64,000 nucleotides of DNA, taken from positions 131,491,886 to 131,555,885 of the forward strand of contig CM070902.1 of NCBI GenBank assembly GCA_036417435.1. Reading direction: 5' to 3'. This DNA is from Inia geoffrensis. Taxonomy: Eukaryota > Chordata > Mammalia > Artiodactyla > Iniidae. Positions 58,501 through 64,000 of the stretch are shown here, piece by piece; position 1 is the first letter of the stretch; each line of letters starts with the position of its first letter. Below the pieces are notes generated by a model. The model saw only the letters and a list, made by a program, of their open reading frames with translations, was not told where the DNA came from and did no database searches. Position numbers and translations under genes: made by a program.

Positions 58501-59924
58501 GTGTCTACTGAAGGTGGGGTGCTCAGGGCAAGCTTCTCTGAGGAGGTGGCGTTTGAGCAGGGATACCAGGAAAGGAAGAGAAGGAGTCCTGCAGAGAAAT
58601 TGAAGGAAGGGAGTTCTAGCAAGTGCAAAGGAGTAGAGGAGATCAGCCGCTGGAAGGGGAAGAGGAACACTGTGGCCATGGTAGGGAGTAGGTGGTCAGA
58701 CTACAGAGAGTGGTGGCCAGATCCCAGAGGCCAGGGAAATAAATATGCGAACTCAGCGAGCACTTGCAATGAGGAAGATACTACCTTAGGTGGAATGCAA
58801 TATGCAAAAGTGTACAAGATGTTGTCCCTGTTCTCATGATGCTCACCACCTACTAGGGGAGATAATACACATCCACAAAGAACTGTAGCAATAGCTATGC
58901 AAGATGAGAGGCCTGTAAAGGCTGCAAACAGCAAAGTGGGATGGAGTTACCACGGCTCTATTGTGCTTGGGTTAATAGGGAAGAGAAGGAAGGAAATGTG
59001 TTGGCAAAAATTAACCAAAGAGTTTTTCAATAGTTGTTTTAAACAGAGAAATGTTATGTTTAGAATGGTCTTTAATGGTCTCCAATCCAAGGGTTCTTGG
59101 TGAATGGTGAGGTTTCTTTTCATGTCTGAAATGAAGGTATAATCGCTGTTGCATTTTAGAAGTGTTTAGGCTGCTTGAGTAAACGAGAAGGACAGTTAGT
59201 CATTTCCATTTCCTGGGCCCTGACACGTGTGGATGGATCTATACAGGGTCAATCTGCAGAGGCTTACTAACCATTCCCTTAATTTGGCCATTTAATTTGG
59301 CCATTTAATGGACTAACATGTCCCAAATGAACTATCTATTTTGATTTCCTTTTTACCCCAACACATAAAAAAAGAAATATTGGTCAGAGTAAGAACGATT
59401 AGGATAAACATGAGCTAGAACCAGTTGTATATCTGTCAACAACACTAAAATAGCTCCCCAAATAGTTTCTGATAAACAGAAGAGCCGGCTATAAGATTAG
59501 ATTAGTAATAGCTGATAGCATTTTTGATTTAGAAAAAGTTTTATTAACTAAAAAAAGTTAGTGCTAGATTTAATTAATATTTAATTAGTGTTATTTGAAA
59601 GCTGTGGGTCAATTCAGTAGTCATTCTAACATGGGCACATATTCCAAAGATGCAGTTTTAATCTGTTGGACATGTTCTAATAAGTTTGTATTTAGTGGGA
59701 AAATACAATAGTAAAGTATTTTCCTTCAAGTCCATGATGTCAAGGAGACATTTACAGATAGGAATTTTATAGCAGGTGATTTTTTTGAAAAGTTACTAAT
59801 ATGTTTGTTTTTTTCTGAAGGATTTTGCAAACACCATTCCTGGACATGGCGGGATAATGGACAGATTTGATTGTCAGTATTTGATGGCAACTTTTGTGCA
59901 TGTGTACATCACAAGTTTTATAAG
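23794..59924 (+). CDS. CDS1: CDP-diacylglycerol synthase 1 (phosphatidate cytidylyltransferase 1), exons 2-12, partial gene
   Basis: The enzyme condenses CTP with phosphatidic acid to give CDP-diacylglycerol and pyrophosphate at the ER membrane, supplying phosphatidylinositol and phosphatidylglycerol/cardiolipin synthesis. Eleven exons with AG/GT borders join in one frame (379 codons plus 2 bases). With the 39 residues expected from exon 1 and 42 from the last exon, this gives the 461 residues of human CDS1. Seen in order are an acidic N-terminal tail, several hydrophobic membrane segments, the conserved [10 protein letters not shown] stretch, and the family signature S-x-F-K-R-x4-K-D followed by [10 protein letters not shown] across exons 11-12 (residues about 375-401). 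The N-terminal tail sequence ([17 protein letters not shown]) and the residues around exon 10 favour CDS1 over the paralogue CDS2. There is no stop or frameshift in any exon, so this is the functional gene and not a retrocopy. Exon 1 and the promoter lie outside the window. Confidence 0.97.
24642..24852 (-). mobile_element. CHR-type SINE, short form
   Basis: An antisense copy with a TTTTG-rich tail. It has a perfect 16-bp duplication CACAAATGTATATTTT at 24626-24641 and 24853-24868. Confidence 0.93.
25390..25605 (-). repeat. MIR SINE, antisense
   Basis: A nearly complete diverged MIR: 'tatttattgagcatgtat', 'aagcactttatatgtgtt', 'ctcacaacaaccctgtaa' and the 'gtgtagctagcaagg' core. Confidence 0.85.
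26541..26752 (+). mobile_element. CHR-type SINE, short form
   Basis: A sense copy (gggcttccctggtagcgcag to a poly-A of about 20). It has a 17-bp duplication with one mismatch, AAGAGATGRTGCTGCTG, at 26524-26540 and 26753-26769. Confidence 0.93.
27160..27281 (+). mobile_element. tRNA-derived SINE, 120-bp form
   Basis: The second SINE type of the window: ggacttccctagcggtccag, a box-B-like ggttcgatccctgg, ending gcatggcca plus a poly-A of about 13. It is shorter than the CHR long form and lacks its 3' body. Confidence 0.88.
27300..27382 (-). mobile_element. 5'-truncated CHR short-form SINE
   Basis: Only the poly-T and the first 70 bases of the antisense body are present (to 'tgtgcaggctca'). It ends abruptly in a small tandem tgtgctta duplication (27383-27398). 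It lies 20 bases after the previous SINE. Confidence 0.85.
29325..29421 (+). CDS. CDS1: CDS1 exon 3
   Basis: Encodes Arg82 (completed) to about Leu114. A Trp/Lys-rich start (WKNWWIRG) leads into the first strongly hydrophobic membrane segment ([19 protein letters not shown]). The acceptor is TTTTTAG at 29318-29324 and the donor is GTAAGT at 29422. The 97 bp bring the frame back to phase 0. Confidence 0.96.
29635..30440 (-). repeat. L2 LINE fragments, antisense
   Basis: Two diverged antisense L2 3' ends appear in tandem. Markers include 'attccagaggaggtgatgtg', 'gggcattccaagttgg' and, from 30145, 'cattcatttaacacatgct' with 'ctcatggagcttactgtct'. Confidence 0.7.
30460..30668 (-). mobile_element. 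CHR-type SINE, short form
   Basis: An antisense copy with a 16-T tail. It has a perfect 15-bp duplication TGGAGGAAGGATTTT at 30445-30459 and 30669-30683. Confidence 0.93.
31870..32440 (+). repeat. L2 LINE fragment, sense
   Basis: Pyrimidine-rich L2 3' region with 'ccagctcaacatatctaaat', 'tctgatcacgtcctttc' and a clustered tctcc/cttct texture. Open frames here are incidental. Confidence 0.75.
33119..33331 (+). mobile_element. CHR-type SINE, short form
   Basis: A sense copy with a tail of 20 A inside the hAT element. Flanks ataaaatcca (33108-33117) and atataatcca (33360-33369) look like a duplication with two mismatches, if the AT array is counted as part of the tail. Confidence 0.9.
33333..33365. 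repeat. (AT)n microsatellite
   Basis: About 16 AT units directly after the SINE poly-A, a common product of tail expansion. Confidence 0.95.
34338..34435 (+). CDS. CDS1: CDS1 exon 4
   Basis: Encodes residues 115-146 plus two bases of Trp147, beginning [13 protein letters not shown] and ending DLPWFRTLS. The acceptor is TTTCAG just before 34338 and the donor is a consensus GTAAGT at 34436. The 98 bp end in phase 2. It carries the loop between the first and second hydrophobic regions. Position 135 reads Arg (VYRSYD), where I recall His in human CDS1; this comparison is from memory. Confidence 0.96.
34880..35225 (-). pseudogene. possible processed-retrocopy fragment, antisense
   Basis: Read on the minus strand, a GC-rich segment (35225 to about 34950) ends with a stop, a variant poly-A signal AGTAAA (about 34958-34963), 12 or so bases, then a long A-rich tail (34883-34947). 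The base composition differs sharply from the AT-rich intron around it. One frame is open for about 65 codons (Gly/Pro/Glu-rich). I do not recognise the parent gene and cannot see a clear duplication. It may be an unusual repeat instead. Confidence 0.4.
36557..36609 (+). repeat. (TG)26 microsatellite
   Basis: A pure TG run of about 53 bases, 308 bp upstream of exon 5, on the transcribed (sense) strand. Confidence 0.97.
36918..37057 (+). CDS. CDS1: CDS1 exon 5
   Basis: Encodes Trp147 (completed) to residue 193 plus one base of Gly194. Two hydrophobic stretches ([12 protein letters not shown] and [10 protein letters not shown]) flank a hydrophilic loop with [10 protein letters not shown]. The acceptor is ATTATAG at 36911-36917 and the donor is GTAAGT at 37058. 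The 140 bp leave phase 1. A long TG repeat lies about 310 bp upstream of the acceptor. Confidence 0.96.
37665..37815 (+). repeat. MIR SINE, sense
   Basis: Diverged MIR with 'tgaatcctggttccacc', 'tttactagctgaa', 'ctgtgcctcagtttctt' and 'cacttagaacagtacctgg'. Confidence 0.85.
39000..39780 (-). repeat. unassigned old repeat, antisense
   Basis: The pyrimidine-rich block has a texture I associate with old interspersed repeats (for example 'gctgcagcatagcctctaat', 'cacaattgactgctttggct'). I cannot name the family. Confidence 0.3.
39890..40195 (-). repeat. MLT1/MaLR-type LTR fragment
   Basis: Contains 'ctgtggattgactgggctt', 'cagttgcagtcagatggc' and 'ctccacatggggcttgg', blocks typical of mammalian MaLR LTRs. 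A 17-base piece is duplicated in tandem (40044-40060 and 40064-40080). Confidence 0.65.
40203..40408 (-). mobile_element. CHR-type SINE, short form
   Basis: An antisense copy with a T tail at the edge of the LTR fragment. It has an 8-bp duplication CCTAGGAT at 40195-40202 and 40409-40416. Confidence 0.92.
41075..41640 (-). repeat. L2 LINE fragment, antisense
   Basis: Diverged L2 3' half: 'tgagtgccttccaagtgcca', 'gggcattccaggaggaggga' and 'gggctttatcccagg' blocks. Confidence 0.75.
41708..41839 (+). mobile_element. tRNA-derived SINE, 120-bp form
   Basis: A sense copy (gggacttccctggcagtccag to gcgtggcacagcc) with an A/T-mixed tail. Same type as the copy at 27160. Confidence 0.9.
42105..42400 (-). 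repeat. L1 3' UTR fragment, antisense
   Basis: A T-run, then 'agttgatttacaatgttatg', 'gtgttatacagttggccctt' and 'gtgagtctgtttctg': the artiodactyl/cetacean L1 3' end, 5'-truncated. Confidence 0.85.
44080..44185 (+). repeat. L2 LINE 3' end, sense
   Basis: Terminal L2 block: 'tagattatgagctccttgag', 'gtgtctggtgcatct' and 'gtgctccataaatatttt'. A similar shorter one lies at 42545-42610. Confidence 0.75.
46190..46385 (+). repeat. MIR SINE, sense
   Basis: Diverged MIR 3' half: 'ttcatctgtaaattggagat', 'ggtacctacatcatagg' and 'cataataattattatt'. An antisense L2 end with 'gatgtttattgaatttatgc' follows at about 46500-46680. Confidence 0.75.
46760..46818 (+). CDS. CDS1: CDS1 exon 6
   Basis: A 59-bp exon encoding Gly194 (completed) to Met213, beginning [16 protein letters not shown]. 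It finishes a membrane segment and adds a basic loop. The acceptor is GAACAG before 46760. The donor is GTGTGT at 46819, which departs from the GTRAGT consensus. Intron 5 before it is the longest between coding exons in the window (9.7 kb). Confidence 0.95.
46819..48529 (+). other. CDS1: CDS1 intron 6
   Basis: 1.7 kb with no repeat I recognise, apart from short A and T runs. It is AT-rich and non-coding. Confidence 0.75.
48530..48612 (+). CDS. CDS1: CDS1 exon 7
   Basis: Encodes residues 214-240 plus two bases of Trp241. It is a hydrophobic run starting [16 protein letters not shown] and ending FEGMIW. The acceptor is TTAACAG at 48523-48529 and the donor is GTAAGG at 48613. The 83 bp end in phase 2 and are completed by the first base of exon 8. 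Confidence 0.96.
48613..50368 (+). other. CDS1: CDS1 intron 7
   Basis: The first kilobase has no recognised repeat. An LTR-like element is at 49590-50050, with a short L2-like 3' piece near 50220-50300. Confidence 0.75.
49590..50050 (-). repeat. solo-LTR-like element, antisense
   Basis: 'agttttatttggaaccaaat' (antisense AATAAA region), then 'gaggactatagcctgggag' and 'cctctcagatagctctgagg': the LTR of a cetartiodactyl ERV as I recall it. No partner LTR or interior is present. Confidence 0.55.
50369..50456 (+). CDS. CDS1: CDS1 exon 8
   Basis: Encodes Trp241 (completed) to Lys270, beginning [19 protein letters not shown]. The Asn-Asp pair (252-253) in this segment is strongly conserved in the CTP-phosphatidate cytidylyltransferase family. 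The acceptor is AAG at 50366-50368, preceded by an unbroken run of 18 T (50348-50365). The donor is GTAATG at 50457. The 88 bp return the frame to phase 0. Confidence 0.96.
51716..51948 (+). mobile_element. CHR-type SINE, short form
   Basis: A sense copy with a poly-A and TA tail. It has a perfect 11-bp duplication TATGATATGGG at 51705-51715 and 51949-51959. Confidence 0.93.
52170..52420 (+). repeat. L2 LINE fragment, sense
   Basis: Diverged pyrimidine-rich L2 ORF2-end sequence ('cagaggccgtcagtgatctg', 'ccttatcttacagagcgcct'). Weak but consistent. Confidence 0.45.
53068..53136 (+). CDS. CDS1: CDS1 exon 9
   Basis: Encodes 23 residues (271-293). It starts with the conserved [13 protein letters not shown] motif, typical of CDP-diacylglycerol synthases, and runs into a hydrophobic segment. 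The acceptor is TTTTTCAG before 53068 and the donor is GTGAGT at 53137. It is a symmetric exon (69 bp, phase 0 to 0), so skipping it would keep the frame but remove a conserved motif. Confidence 0.96.
53273..54145 (-). mobile_element. Tigger1 DNA transposon, internally deleted
   Basis: Both terminal inverted repeats are present: caggcatacctcagagatat on the left and gaggtatgcctg on the right. The 873 bp is far shorter than the roughly 2.4-kb autonomous element. The flanking dinucleotide is CA on both sides where TA is expected. Confidence 0.93.
53492..54071 (-). pseudogene. Tigger1 transposase remnant
   Basis: Open pieces at 53883-54071, 53583-53864 and 53492-53773 lie in overlapping frames and match the C-terminal part of the pogo-like transposase ([20 protein letters not shown]). 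The DNA-binding and DDE parts are deleted, and frameshifts separate the pieces. Confidence 0.85.
54160..54290 (+). repeat. MER5-like hAT remnant
   Basis: 'ccagtaactctcatcctggc' and 'gaaccacctggggagctt' blocks of the small hAT-Charlie non-autonomous elements. The right end is decayed. Confidence 0.55.
55837..55875 (+). repeat. (CA)n/(CATA)n microsatellite near the exon 10 acceptor
   Basis: About 11 CA units followed by CATA units, on the sense strand. The array ends some 45 bp upstream of the exon 10 acceptor. Confidence 0.95.
55917..56069 (+). CDS. CDS1: CDS1 exon 10
   Basis: Encodes 51 residues (294-344), beginning [20 protein letters not shown] and ending [10 protein letters not shown]. 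This is the variable hydrophilic loop between membrane segments. The acceptor is ATTTAG at 55911-55916 and the donor is GTAAGA at 56070. The exon is symmetric (153 bp). A CA/CATA repeat ends about 45 bp upstream of the acceptor. The last residues (RW, then ETIS in exon 11) differ from the human CDS1 sequence as I recall it. Confidence 0.95.
56070..57639 (+). other. CDS1: CDS1 intron 10
   Basis: Contains one short SINE. I recognise nothing in 56075-56640 and 56800-57630. Confidence 0.8.
56658..56780 (-). mobile_element. tRNA-derived SINE, 120-bp form
   Basis: An antisense copy (tttatttggccgtgctacac to ggacctccagggaattccc). It has an 11-bp duplication TGAAAYATTTA at 56647-56657 and 56781-56791, with one mismatch. 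Confidence 0.88.
57640..57759 (+). CDS. CDS1: CDS1 exon 11
   Basis: Encodes 40 residues (345-384), beginning [18 protein letters not shown] and ending [10 protein letters not shown]. It carries the first half of the family signature, S375-x-F-K378-R379-x4-K384. The acceptor is CTCTTTAG at 57632-57639 and the donor is GTATGT at 57760. The exon is symmetric (120 bp). Confidence 0.97.
58147..58361 (+). mobile_element. hAT-type non-autonomous DNA transposon
   Basis: Terminal inverted repeats CAGGGGTCAGCAAACT and AGTTTGCTGATCCCTG are intact. The interior has 'tgtaaagggccaaatcat' and 'taataaaactttacttaca'. It is the same family as the element at 32990-33424. Confidence 0.9.
58480..58910 (-). repeat. 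L2 LINE fragment, antisense
   Basis: 'tctctgaggaggtggcgttt', 'gcaagtgcaaaggagtagag' and then a second L2 3' end ('gagcacttgcaatgaggaag', 'ttctcatgatgctcaccacc'). Confidence 0.8.
59821..59924 (+). CDS. CDS1: CDS1 exon 12
   Basis: Encodes residues 385-418 plus two bases of Arg419. It begins with Asp385, which completes the K-D pair, then [19 protein letters not shown], the most conserved catalytic signature of the family, and ends in a hydrophobic segment. The acceptor is TTTCTGAAG at 59812-59820 and the donor is GTACTT at 59925, which matches the consensus poorly. The following exon, about 42 residues starting GPNPSK in relatives, is not in the window. Confidence 0.97.
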
Positions 59925-60289
59925 GTACTTCTAGATTTTTAAAAAATGTTTTATTAGATGATTTCTTGGAGTTCTCATTTTGATAGGCATTAGTTTGAAT
60001 TAGTTACTTTTTTTGTCATTGGTAATCTATAATAGCGAAGGGAATGGTGGCTCCTGGAACTGTGTCACACTGTAGCCTTGGGCAGTATGATTAAATTATA
60101 ATTATTTCCCTTACATTTGAACAAGTTAAAAAAATAGTATGTGTCATAGTCTAATAGGGCTGAGTTAAGATTCAGTTAGAGTGGGTGAATGGTACTAGAT
60201 TTGGAACAGCAGGAGATTTAATTTCTCAACTGTGGACACTGTGGTGACAGTGAACGCTAAGAGTTACTTAGAAAGGAGGAGGACATAAT

Positions 60290-60490
60290 GACTCATCCAG
60301 TCCACCAGTTATTGCTTGAGTGCCTGCTATGTGTTGGGGAATGTTCTGGGCACGGATATAGCAGAGAACAAAACAAAGCAAGTTCCTGTCCTCAGGCAGG
60401 GCTTATTTTATTTCTGGGGAGTTGGAGGGAGAAGGGGCAGAAGTGGAGAACAAACAAATGTAGCTTGTTTGGTGGTTATAAGAGCCACGG
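60290..60490 (-). repeat. L2 LINE 3' end, antisense
   Basis: 'ttgcttgagtgcctgctatg', 'tctgggcacggatatagcag' and 'ttcctgtcctcaggcaggg': a diverged L2 terminus. Confidence 0.75.
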
Positions 60491-60525
60491 AGAAAAACAG
60501 AGCAGTCCGCAGGATTATGGATGTG

Positions 60526-60577
60526 TATGTGGTGGGGGTGGGGAGTGGAGGGGTGGGGAGTGGAGAGCTGGGGAGGG
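60526..60577. repeat. G-rich minisatellite
   Basis: Two and a half copies of a GGGGAGTGGAG-type unit with several runs of three or more G. It could form a G-quadruplex on the + strand. Confidence 0.7.
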
Positions 60578-60867
60578 ATAGATGGAGGGTGTTGCTGTTT
60601 TATATGGGGTGCTTTATTCTCATTACTAAACTTTAATGTTTTGGATCTGCCCTGAAATGCCAGTTTGAGGTGTGAAAGCTAACCACATCAACCACGTGTT
60701 AACTTTATATGCCATGGCCTCTACTGGTGTCTGAGCCTAGAAAACCTGTATTTCCTTTAGAGTTATGTGGATTGAAACTCATATTTATAGGTCTCTAAAT
60801 ATGCATTTTAAATATATACCCATAGTAGTGTGAGCATTTTTGTATTAACTTTTCTTTGAGCCGTCTT

Positions 60868-61575
60868 GTTAGGAGTTTAACTATTTCATTAATCTTTTCA
60901 AAGAATCAAATTCTGACTTCACCTTTCTCTGTTGTGTATTTGTTTTCTATTTCATTGATGTCTACTCTCATCTTTCATTCCTTTATCTTTTTAAAAACTG
61001 TATTGCCGTATAGTTGATTTACAATGCTGTGCTAGTTTTAGGTGTACAGCAAAGTGATTCAGTTATACAAATATTCATTCTTTTTCAGACTCTTTACCCA
61101 TATAGGTTATTATAGAATATTGAGTAGAGTTCCCTGTGCTATACAGTAAGTCCTTGTTGGTTATCTATTTTATATATAGTAGTGTGTGTATGTTAATCAC
61201 AAGCTCCTAATTTATCGCCCCCCGCCCCATGTTTCGCCTTTGGTAACCATAAGTTTGTTTTCGAAATCTGTGAGTCTGTTTCTGTTTTGTAAATAAGTTC
61301 ATTTGTAAAAATTAGATTCCACATATGAGTGATAGCATATGGTATTTGTCCTTGTCTGACTTACTTCACTTACTTTACTTAGTATGATAATCTCTAGGTC
61401 CATTTGTGTTGCTGCAAATGGCATTATTTTGTTCTTTTTTATGGCTGAGTAATATTCCATTGTATATATGTACATCTTCTTTATCTACTCCTCTGTCAAT
61501 GAACATTTAGGTTACTTCCGTGTCTTGGCTATTGTACCATAGTGCTGCAGTGAATATTGGGGTTGCATGTATCTT
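60868..61575 (-). repeat. Older L1 pieces, antisense
   Basis: 60868-60985 is an old ORF2 fragment ('cattaatcttttcaaagaat'). About 60990-61575 is a separate L1 3' end ('agttgatttacaatgctgtg', 'gagtaatattccattgtata'), abutting the younger L1 at its right. Confidence 0.8.
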
Positions 61576-64000
61576 TTTTTTTAAATGTTTATTATTTTTA
61601 TTTTTTTTCATTTTAACATCTTTATTGGAGTATAATTGCTTTACAATGATATGTTAGTTTCAGCTTCACAACAAAATGAATTAGATATATATACATATGT
61701 TCCCATATCTCTTCCCTCTTGCGTCTCCCTCCCTCCAACCCTCCCTATCCCACCCCTCCAGGCAGTCACAAAGCACCGAGCTGATCTCCCTGTGCTATGT
61801 GGCTGCTTCCCACTAGCTATCTACCTTATGTTTGGTAGTGTATATATGTCCATGCCTCTCTCTCGCTTTGTCACAGTTTACCCTTCCCCCTCCCCATATC
61901 CTCAAGTCCATTCTCTAATAGGTCTGTCTCTTTATTCCTGTTTCACCCCTAGGTTCTTCATGACATTTTTTTTCTTAAATTCCATATATATGTGTTAGCA
62001 TACGGTATTTGTCTCTCTCTTTCTGACTTACTTCACTCTGTATGACAGACTCTAGGTCTATCCACCTCATTACAAATAGCTCAGTTTCGTTTCTTTTCAT
62101 GGTTAATATTCCATTGTATATATGTGCCACATCTTCTTTATCCATTCATCCAATGACGGACACTTAGGTTGTTTCCATCTCCAGGCTATTGTAAATAGAG
62201 CTGCAATGAACATTTTGGTACATGATTCTTTTTGAATTATGGTTTTCTCAGGGTATATGCCTAGTAGTGGGATTGCTGGGTCATATGGTCATTCTATTTG
62301 TAGTTTTTTAAGGAACCTCCATACTGTTCTACACAGTGGCTGTATCAATTTACATTCCCACCAACAGTGTAAGAGGGTTTCCTTTTCTCCACACCCTCTC
62401 CAGCATTTATTGTTTCTAGATTTTTTGATGATGGCCATTCTGACTGGTGTGAGATATCTCATTGTAGTTTTGATTTGCATTTCTCTAATGATAAGTGATG
62501 TTGAGCATTCTTTCATGTGTTTGTTGGCAGTCTGTATATATTCTTTGGAGAAATGTCTATTTAGGTCTTCTACCCATTTTTGGATTGGGTTGTTTGTTTT
62601 TTTGTTATTAAGCTGCATGAGCTGCTTATAAATTTTGGAGATTAATCCTTTGTCAGTTGCTTCATTTGCAAATATTGTCTCCCATTCTGAGGGTTGTCTT
62701 TTGGTCTTTTTTATGGTTTCCTTTGCTGTGCAAAAGCTTTGAAGTTTCATTAGGTCCCATTTGTTTATTTTTGTTTTTATTTCCATTGCTCTAGGAGGTG
62801 GGTCAAAAAGGACCTTGCTGTGATTTATGTCATAGAGTGTCCTGCCTGTGTTTTCCTCTAAGAGTTTGATAGTTTCTGGCCTTACATTTAGGTCTTTAAT
62901 CCATTTTGAGCTTATTTTTGTGTATGGTGTTAGGGAGTGATCTAATCTCATACTTTTATGTATAGCTGTCCAGTTTTCCCAGCACCACTTATTGAAGAGG
63001 CTGTCCTTTCTCCACTGTACATTCCTGCCTCCTTTGTCAAAGATAAGGTAACCATATGTGTGTGGGTTTATCTCTGGGCTTTCTATCCTGTTCCATTGAT
63101 CTATATTTCTGTTTTTGTGCCAGTACCATACTGTCTTGATTACTGTAGCTTTGTAGTATAGTCTGAAGTCAGGGAGCCTGATTCCTCCAGCTCCGTTTTT
63201 TGTTCTCAAGATTGCTTTGTCTATTCGGGGTCTTTTGTGTTTCCATACAAATTGTGAAAGTTTTTGTTCTAGTTCTGTGAAAAATGCCAGTGGTAGTTTG
63301 ATAGGGATTGCATTGAATCTGTAGTTTGCTTTGGATAGTAGAGTCATTTTCACCATGTTGATTCTTCCAATCCAAGAACATGGTATATCTCTCCATCTAT
63401 TTGTATCGTCTTTAATTTCTTTCATCAGTGTCTTATAATTTTCTGCATACAGGTCTTTTGTCTCCTTAGGTAGGTTTATTCCTAGATATTTTATTCTTTT
63501 TGTTGCAATGGTAAATGGGAGTGTTTTCTTGATTTCACTTTCAGATTTTTTATCCTTAGTGTATAGGAATGCCAGAGATTTCTGTGCATTAATTTTGTAT
63601 CCTGCTACTTTCCCAAATTCATTGATTAGCTCTAGTAGTTTTCTGGTAGCAACTTTAGGATTCTCTATGTATAGTATCATGTCATCTGCAATCAGTGACA
63701 GCTTTACTTCTTTTCCAATTTGGATTCCTTTTATTTCCTTTTCTTCTCTGATTGCTGCGGCTAAAACTTCCAAAACTACGTTGAATAAGAGTGGTGAGAG
63801 TGGGCAGCCTTGTCTTGTTCCTGATCTTAGTGGAAATGCTTTCAGTTTTTCACCATTGAGGACAATGTTGGCTGTGGGTTTGTCATATGTGGCCTTTATT
63901 ATGTTGAGGAAAATTCCCTCTATGCCTACTTTCTGCAGGGTTTTTAGCATAAATGGGTGTTGAATTTTGTCAAAAGCTTTCTCTGCATCTATTGAAATGA
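61576..64000 (-). mobile_element. Young-looking L1 LINE, antisense, 3' part, running off the window
   Basis: A 3' UTR at about 61600-62290 ('ctttattggagtataattgc', 'gcagtcacaaagcaccgagc') is followed by a long ORF2 frame to the right edge. Only the 3' 2.4 kb is inside the window, so the 5' end and left/right duplications cannot be paired. Confidence 0.92.
62289..64000 (-). CDS. L1 ORF2 protein, C-terminal part (reverse transcriptase), partial
   Basis: ORF2p is the endonuclease/reverse transcriptase that copies L1 RNA into genomic DNA. The frame is open from the window edge to a TGA at 62289-62291 (553 codons from the Met at 63950; codons before it stay open). It shows the reverse transcriptase blocks ([20 protein letters not shown]), then IADDMI, where L1 normally has [14 protein letters not shown], and the C-terminal Cys region [14 protein letters not shown]. 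The TGA replaces a Leu codon; homologous sequence ([14 protein letters not shown]) continues beyond it, so the C-terminus is truncated. Activity is doubtful because of this stop and the unseen 5' part. Confidence 0.85.
   Translation of the reverse strand, partial: ISIDAEKAFDKIQHPFMLKTLQKVGIEGIFLNIIKATYDKPTANIVLNGEKLKAFPLRSGTRQGCPLSPLLFNVVLEVLAAAIREEKEIKGIQIGKEVKLSLIADDMILYIENPKVATRKLLELINEFGKVAGYKINAQKSLAFLYTKDKKSESEIKKTLPFTIATKRIKYLGINLPKETKDLYAENYKTLMKEIKDDTNRWRDIPCSWIGRINMVKMTLLSKANYRFNAIPIKLPLAFFTELEQKLSQFVWKHKRPRIDKAILRTKNGAGGIRLPDFRLYYKATVIKTVWYWHKNRNIDQWNRIESPEINPHTYGYLIFDKGGRNVQWRKDSLFNKWCWENWTAIHKSMRLDHSLTPYTKISSKWIKDLNVRPETIKLLEENTGRTLYDINHSKVLFDPPPRAMEIKTKINKWDLMKLQSFCTAKETIKKTKRQPSEWETIFANEATDKGLISKIYKQLMQLNNKKTNNPIQKWVEDLNRHFSKEYIQTANKHMKECSTSLIIREMQIKTTMRYLTPVRMAIIKKSRNNKCWRGCGEKETLLHCWWECKLIQPLCRTVWRFLKKLQIE

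Larger units (their letters stand above)
57760..59820 (+). other. CDS1: CDS1 intron 11
   Basis: Holds a hAT element (58147-58361) and antisense L2 (58480-58910). 58950-59810 shows no recognised repeat. Confidence 0.8.
59925..64000 (+). other. CDS1: CDS1 intron 12 (5' portion)
   Basis: Runs from the exon 12 donor to the window edge. It holds antisense L2 (60290-60490), a G-rich minisatellite and three L1 pieces. No final exon is present. Confidence 0.85.

Noticed and set aside
62239..63963. + strand open frames of 130 and 151 codons
   Set aside because: Antisense shadows of the L1 ORF2 frame.
59925..64000. Last CDS1 exon (GPNPSK... C-terminus)
   Set aside because: No frame after an AG in this stretch gives the expected C-terminal sequence, so the exon must be beyond the window.

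Overview
This window is vertebrate nuclear DNA, and almost certainly from a cetacean, probably a toothed whale. It is intron-rich and carries mammal-wide ancient repeats (L2, MIR, MLT1, MER2, Tigger1). It is also dense in tRNA-derived SINEs of the CHR type known from cetaceans, hippos and ruminants. These include many copies of a short form of about 200 bp, usually bounded by target-site duplications. The species call rests on repeat recognition by eye, not on a search.

The only host protein-coding gene I can support is CDS1 (CDP-diacylglycerol synthase 1) on the + strand. Eleven coding exons, numbered 2 to 12, lie at 23794-23921, 29325-29421, 34338-34435, 36918-37057, 46760-46818, 48530-48612, 50369-50456, 53068-53136, 55917-56069, 57640-57759 and 59821-59924. 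All have AG/GT borders, their phases chain without a break, and together they encode 379 complete codons plus two bases. Exon 1 (start codon and about 39 residues) lies left of the window. The last exon (about 42 residues) lies right of it.

Layout: 1-23793 is intron 1. It holds antisense L2, an old L1 remnant, CHR SINEs, a near full-length antisense L1 (10266-16953) with a target-site duplication, and a two-LTR ERV1-like provirus in sense orientation (17125-23346) with decayed gag-like and env-like pieces. 23794-59924 is the exon-bearing part, with introns holding SINEs, L2, MIR, hAT and Tigger elements, an MLT1 LTR, microsatellites and a possible retrocopy. 59925-64000 is intron 12, dominated by three stacked antisense L1 pieces. 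The last of these is young-looking, keeps a 553-codon ORF2 reading frame and runs off the right edge.

The encoded enzyme is a multi-pass ER membrane protein that makes CDP-diacylglycerol from CTP and phosphatidic acid, feeding phosphatidylinositol and cardiolipin synthesis. I see no operon, CRISPR array, RNA gene or novel gene system. The points most worth a second look are the sense-oriented LTR with intact-looking promoter elements about 450 bp upstream of exon 2, a CA repeat next to the exon 10 acceptor, a retrocopy-like antisense segment at 34.9-35.2 kb, and the large L1 open frame at the right edge.
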